Notes under the pieces: model-generated
The model's input: the letters and a program-made list of their open reading frames with translations, nothing else
What the model was told of the DNA's origin: nothing
Databases searched by the model: none
Source: Misgurnus anguillicaudatus
Taxonomy: Eukaryota; Chordata; Actinopteri; Cypriniformes; Cobitidae
Direction of reading: 5' to 3'
DNA length: 64,000 nucleotides
Assembly: GCF_027580225.2 (NCBI RefSeq)
Contig: NC_073356.2
Coordinates: 2,418,001-2,482,000 of the forward strand
Part shown: positions 60,501-64,000 of the stretch, in pieces
Layout of the letters: each line of letters starts with the position of its first letter
Position numbering within the stretch: position 1 is the first letter of the stretch
Translations under genes and position numbers: made by a program

Positions 60501-61314
60501 AACTGGTATGATGTTGAAATTATTACAGTACATTTAGGGGTTGTTGCCCAGCAAATTCATACTTTTTTTTTTTGACATTTATTCTTGGAAATTCAAACCC
60601 ATGACCTTAACGTCAGTTGGTATAATAAGACGTGTTGGTGGTATCTGTACATGTTTTTTATGTGTTAATTGTCTATAAGCCTTTTTTGATCAGTGATAAT
60701 GATGTTAGATGTACTTTAGTTTTCAAATGAAGAGTTTGGTTCCAAAACGCAATAAACGCAATTTTTGAAAAAATTGAGCCAAAATCAGTATTATATCACG
60801 TCAGTAGTTAAAAGTAAATTCTTAATTTTGCACAAAAATCCAATATCCGCCGTGTTATTCTGACATTCTTTTCTCCCTTTTTCCCAAAATGCGATAAACG
60901 CCACTCCTCATTTTTTACAGAACGCAATAAATCCATTCCAGAAATTACAGCGCACCATTCATGCAATGTATCCTAGTTTTCCTCATCTACTTTGTACTTC
61001 GTGATCAACAAACAAAACAAAATATTACTTTAATTGCATTGATAAACCTGACGTTTTTCTGTGACGGGAAAGAAACGTAAGCCATCAACATCTAATAATT
61101 TCCGCGAGAGGCACTCGGAAGACTGGTGCTTGTTTTCCCAACAGCATCAAGCTTCTCATGCTAACACATTGACACCAGGAGATCTTATGAAAAACTTTCC
61201 ATTATTTTACTCAAAGTCAACGAAAATCGAGCAGGACCAAAACATTTTACAGCTGATTGCTGTGAAAAATGCTAAGCGACGACGTCAAGTATAACCGCAG
61301 CAATGACAGTGTTC

Positions 61315-62457
61315 TTAAAGCGACACCATGTAATATTTCAACCTTCATAATAAATTTTCAAGACTCTTGTGATAGTACATCGACTTTAAATAGGTTGAAT
61401 GTCATGTCTACCATAGCCTGACGGGGTCTGTATCGCTTTTACTCGTACTTTAAAACTTAGGGTTTCTGGTAGTAACCAGAGCACAAAAAAAAATACAAAA
61501 TTCGACTGCTTTACGGCATACGTCACTTCCTCCACACAATTTGTTTATAACGTGAATTTTGCTGGAGGCTACTTAAGGAGTGTAGAGAGCAACTTCCATT
61601 ATGTGACTCTGTGGCACTGTGTTAGTGTCACGTAGCTATGACACGGGCGACCCAGGTTTGAATCCCCTTGAAGGCAATCTTTTTATATAAACTCACGATC
61701 TTGATTCATACATAAATGCGATCTTCTTTATAAATGACGACGATTATCTTGCTTATAGTTCCTTGTATTCAGATGCTGCGTTCACGTATTTATCTTTCTT
61801 TTACTGTCTATGCTATTTACATTACAATCCAGGATGCTATAGCAGTCAAACTTGCTCAAACTCACACAGTGTAAAACCAAACCCTATTCATTCACCAATC
61901 AGATCCGAGCGTTTCTCTCCTCTCTCTTCCTCATTTGCTGCGTTCCGCTGTCACTCACGTGACGTATTACAAAGCGGCAGACCTAAACACATTGGTTTAC
62001 TTGGATTTGGAGCGACAATTTTCACACAAAGAGAGGAAATACAAGCGCCATTGCGGAAAATCATGGTGGCGAGGGAGAAAGAGAGATGATGCAACAATAT
62101 TTGTTTTGAAAAAGGCAAGGAAATACTTAATTGTTAATATTCTGAAATAAGACAGTCTTGATGACGTATGCAGCTTAGAAATACGACATCCGGAGGCTGC
62201 AACCTTCAGATTGAGAAATGGCTTCTGCCACGAGTTCCTCATCAGAAAGTTGTAACATGACTGCGTTTCTCCCCGATGCCACAAAGTGTTGATTGTTTAG
62301 CGTTTTAAAGGGTTAGTTTTTAGTTTAATTTTAAGGTTGGCCAGTTCTTTTCCTTTGCGACAGTGCTGCGGCGCTTGTGGCCTCTAGGGGCGCTAGGCAT
62401 GAAAAATACATGTCTAGCGCCCCCTAGTGGCCAAAAAGTTCCGCGGTGTGCCTTTAA
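61315..62457. mobile_element. ~1.14-kb nested element, TTAAAGSSACACC ends
   Basis: Left end TTAAAGCGACACCATGTAAT and right end GGTGTGCCTTTAA (reverse complement TTAAAGGCACACC) form short inverted repeats. Inside are a B-box-like segment ACCCAGGTTTGAATCCCC near 61,650 and a hairpin near 62,385. It inserted into the 28-bp-TIR element. No transposase. Confidence 0.65.
62383..62434. repeat. Inverted repeat / hairpin near the end of the nested element
   Basis: CCTCTAGGGGCGCTAGGCATG at 62,381-62,401 pairs imperfectly with CATGTCTAGCGCCCCCTAGTGG about 10 bases later. The stem is about 19-20 bp with a small AT loop (AAAAATA). Confidence 0.7.
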
Positions 62458-62929
62458 TATGACAAAGTGATTTTAATGCCATTAATGTTTATTTTTTAAT
62501 TAGTGTGTACAACTGTTCAACTAAATGAAAATAAATTGGCAAAGATGAATGCACATGTGATTGAATAGATTTCTAGCATTTTGAAAAAAAACTGTCATCG
62601 ATTTATTGCATTTTGTGGAAAAAAGAATTCGTTTTTATAATAAATATTTGAAAATCAAGTTATGGATTTAAATTTTTTATGTTTTTATAACCTAAAGATG
62701 CTATGTGAAAGTTTGTAACAGAAAATAATGGTTTTCATCTTGTCACTTTCTTAGTATAGAAAACACGTTTTTACCGAAATTTGTCAAAATGGATTTATTG
62801 CGTTTTGGAACCAAACTCTTCAAATATTCTTATTACTCTACCTGCCACTACTACTTCTGTCATTAGATTAGAGTATCGATGCGTGATTTGATCTACATTT
62901 CTTTCAACACAATCTGGATCTATTTACAA

Positions 62930-62988
62930 CTAGTAGTGCATGGTGCAACCAACACAAAGGTCATGGGTTCAACTCTCATGGTGCTCAT
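62930..62988 (+). mobile_element. tRNA-SINE head fragment
   Basis: TAGTGCATGGTGCAACCAAC, then AAAGGTCATGGGTTCAACTC, matches the head of a cyprinid tRNA-derived SINE as I recall it, with an A-box-like TAGTGCATGG and B-box-like GGGTTCAACTC. The body and 3' tail are absent; the sequence soon changes to the next repeat. Confidence 0.55.
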
Positions 62989-63013
62989 GGGCCAACAAGA
63001 TATCTACCCCATT

Positions 63014-63390
63014 CAATTAAATTTTATTTATATAGCACTTTTTTACAATTTTTTAATTGTTTCAAAGCAGCTTAACATTAATAAAAAGCCGGCGGAAAAC
63101 AGAAAAATCAGAGGACAACAAAAGTAGGATAGTACAGCAGCTAACATTAAACCGTATTAGCGAGGATAGTAATAAAGTAACGTTTAGAAGAGAGTGCTAA
63201 GTTAAGCCAATGTCAGCTGACTCCCTAGAGGTTGAAGAAACTCCTAGGGTAAAAAAAAATTATTAGGAGGAAAAAGGCCTATGGAGAAAAAAACCTTTGA
63301 GAGAGAGCCAGACATAGCTGATTCTATAGAGGATTTACATATATAAAGATACTATATTATAACATTTTATGTGAATTATATATATTCTCC
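63014..63390. mobile_element. Fragment of fish repeat with TTTATTTATATAGCAC
   Basis: AATTTTATTTATATAGCACT and ATTGTTTCAAAGCAGCTTAA are words found in a very common teleost interspersed repeat. It continues through GCCTATGGAGAAAAAAACC. A related downstream part (GACTGTGTCTGATTCTCGAAC) appears at about 63,670-63,730, so the stretch at 63,391-63,620 probably inserted into it. Confidence 0.5.
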
Positions 63391-63625
63391 GCACCGGAGT
63401 ATAAGCCGCATCATTCAAAAATGTGTCATTAAGACAAAATAACATATATAAGTTGCAGTGGACTATACGCCGCATTTATTTAGAAAATTATTTCACCAAA
63501 TCCAAGCCGAAGAACAGACATTTAATCTGTATATTTACCAGACGAATTATGTGAATGCTTTGTTCTGGACAAGCTAACTATTGCGACATAAGTAAGACAT
63601 GAGTTTACAAGATGGGTTTTGTGAA
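63391..63625. mobile_element. Insert with CCGGAGTATAAGCCGCA type sequence
   Basis: CCGGAGTATAAGCCGCATCA and GTGGACTATACGCCGCATTT are characteristic of a widespread vertebrate MITE-like family with tATAAGtCGCA words. The copy ends in two near-identical GTGAATGCTTTGTT words at 63,551 and 63,621, which may be a direct repeat around a sub-insertion. Confidence 0.5.
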
Positions 63626-63854
63626 TGCTTTGTTATAGACATATGTCTTTAGTTTAGACTTAAATTGATTGACTGTGTCTGATTCTCGAACATTGTTAGG
63701 TAAATTATTCTAGGGAAAAGCACTAATCATTTCAAAGCACTATTTAGCACTAAATGTCTATTCTTGTGTGACCCTGTCTGTAAAAGTCTAACCTAAGTCA
63801 CTGTTTTCGACATAAACTCATCCTACATAATGTAAAGAGCATTCTGTATAAATA

Positions 63855-64000
63855 TCATCTTAAAGCTGTAGTCTACGATGTTGAAAATCGGTCGAGAAAG
63901 CCTGAGACGGTTGGGAAGTTTTAAAAAACTCATCCCGCCCTCCACACATACACCCCTCCCACCAGGAATCGACCTGAGCAACGTCACTCAGTCAAACTGT
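63855..64000. mobile_element. Repeat fragment running off the right edge
   Basis: TTAAAGCTGTAGTCTACGATG and the following text to the window end resemble the start of a common cyprinid element (AAAGCTGCAGTCYGTAAC type). Only the start is in view, so extent and class are unknown. Confidence 0.4.

Larger units (their letters stand above)
60729..62821. mobile_element. ~2.1-kb element with 28-bp inverted ends (GAAGAGTTTGGTTCC)
   Basis: Left end GAAGAGTTTGGTTCC then AAAACGCAATAAA, and the right end ending at 62,821 is its reverse complement over 28 bases. AAAT flanks both sides (60,725-60,728 and 62,822-62,825), a likely 4-bp target duplication. Subterminal regions contain further AACGCAATAAA / GCGATAAACGC words. 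A second element at 61,315-62,457 sits inside. A 77-residue open frame at 61,061-61,294 has no recognisable domain. Confidence 0.78.

Noticed and set aside
61600..61670. tRNA gene at ACCCAGGTTTGAATCCCC
   Set aside because: B-box-like only; no A box at the right distance and no cloverleaf. It belongs to the interior of the nested element.

Overview
The window looks like intergenic DNA from a ray-finned fish, most likely a cyprinid (zebrafish or carp relatives). The call rests on repeats I recognise from general knowledge: a MITE opening TTAAAGG(A/G)ATAGTTCACC, a tRNA-SINE head with the core AAAGGTCATGGGTTCAA, and several GGGCCCTATTT-type and hAT-like DNA transposons. I see no intact host gene and no bacterial feature.

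Layout. (1) Positions 1 to about 44,648 are one uninterrupted tandem array of a roughly 539-bp monomer, about 84 copies, running off the left edge. Each full monomer carries a tRNA-derived head with an A box, a B box 33 bp further on, a 16-bp palindrome between them and a T4-T6 run about 90 bp after the B box. That is a minimal RNA polymerase III type 2 cassette. The array is CpG-poor. It has a trimeric higher-order period of about 1,618 bp near 23.9-29.8 kb and a hexameric one of about 3,230 bp near 37.3-44.6 kb. A diverged monomer subfamily occurs only in the last 13 kb.

(2) From about 44,646 to 51,253 lies a Ty3/gypsy-type LTR retrotransposon on the + strand. The array cuts into its 5' LTR, leaving only the last ~162 bp. 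Then come a primer binding site matching tRNA-Ser, a gag ORF with a CCHC knuckle, a decayed pol (protease, RT connection, RNase H, integrase) and a complete 3' LTR of about 2.4 kb with two internal tandem repeats. The catalytic core of RT is missing and pol has frame breaks and stops, so this copy is dead.

(3) From 51,254 to 64,000 the DNA is AT-rich and packed with non-autonomous DNA transposons, several nested: a hAT end, a GGGCCCT element, a PIF-like 0.8-kb element, a 2.25-kb element with a 0.7-kb element inside, a 2.5-kb CCCAGGTAGCCA element with a MITE inside, a 2.1-kb element with 28-bp inverted repeats holding a 1.1-kb element, a SINE fragment and truncated repeats at the right edge. 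One short minus-strand stretch near 60.4 kb may be a host exon or a fossil of one.

The main subject for a second look is the satellite: a tandem array in which nearly every unit has a Pol III promoter and terminator, abutting a long-LTR retroelement. Family names for the DNA transposons come from recall of terminal sequences and were not checked against a repeat library.
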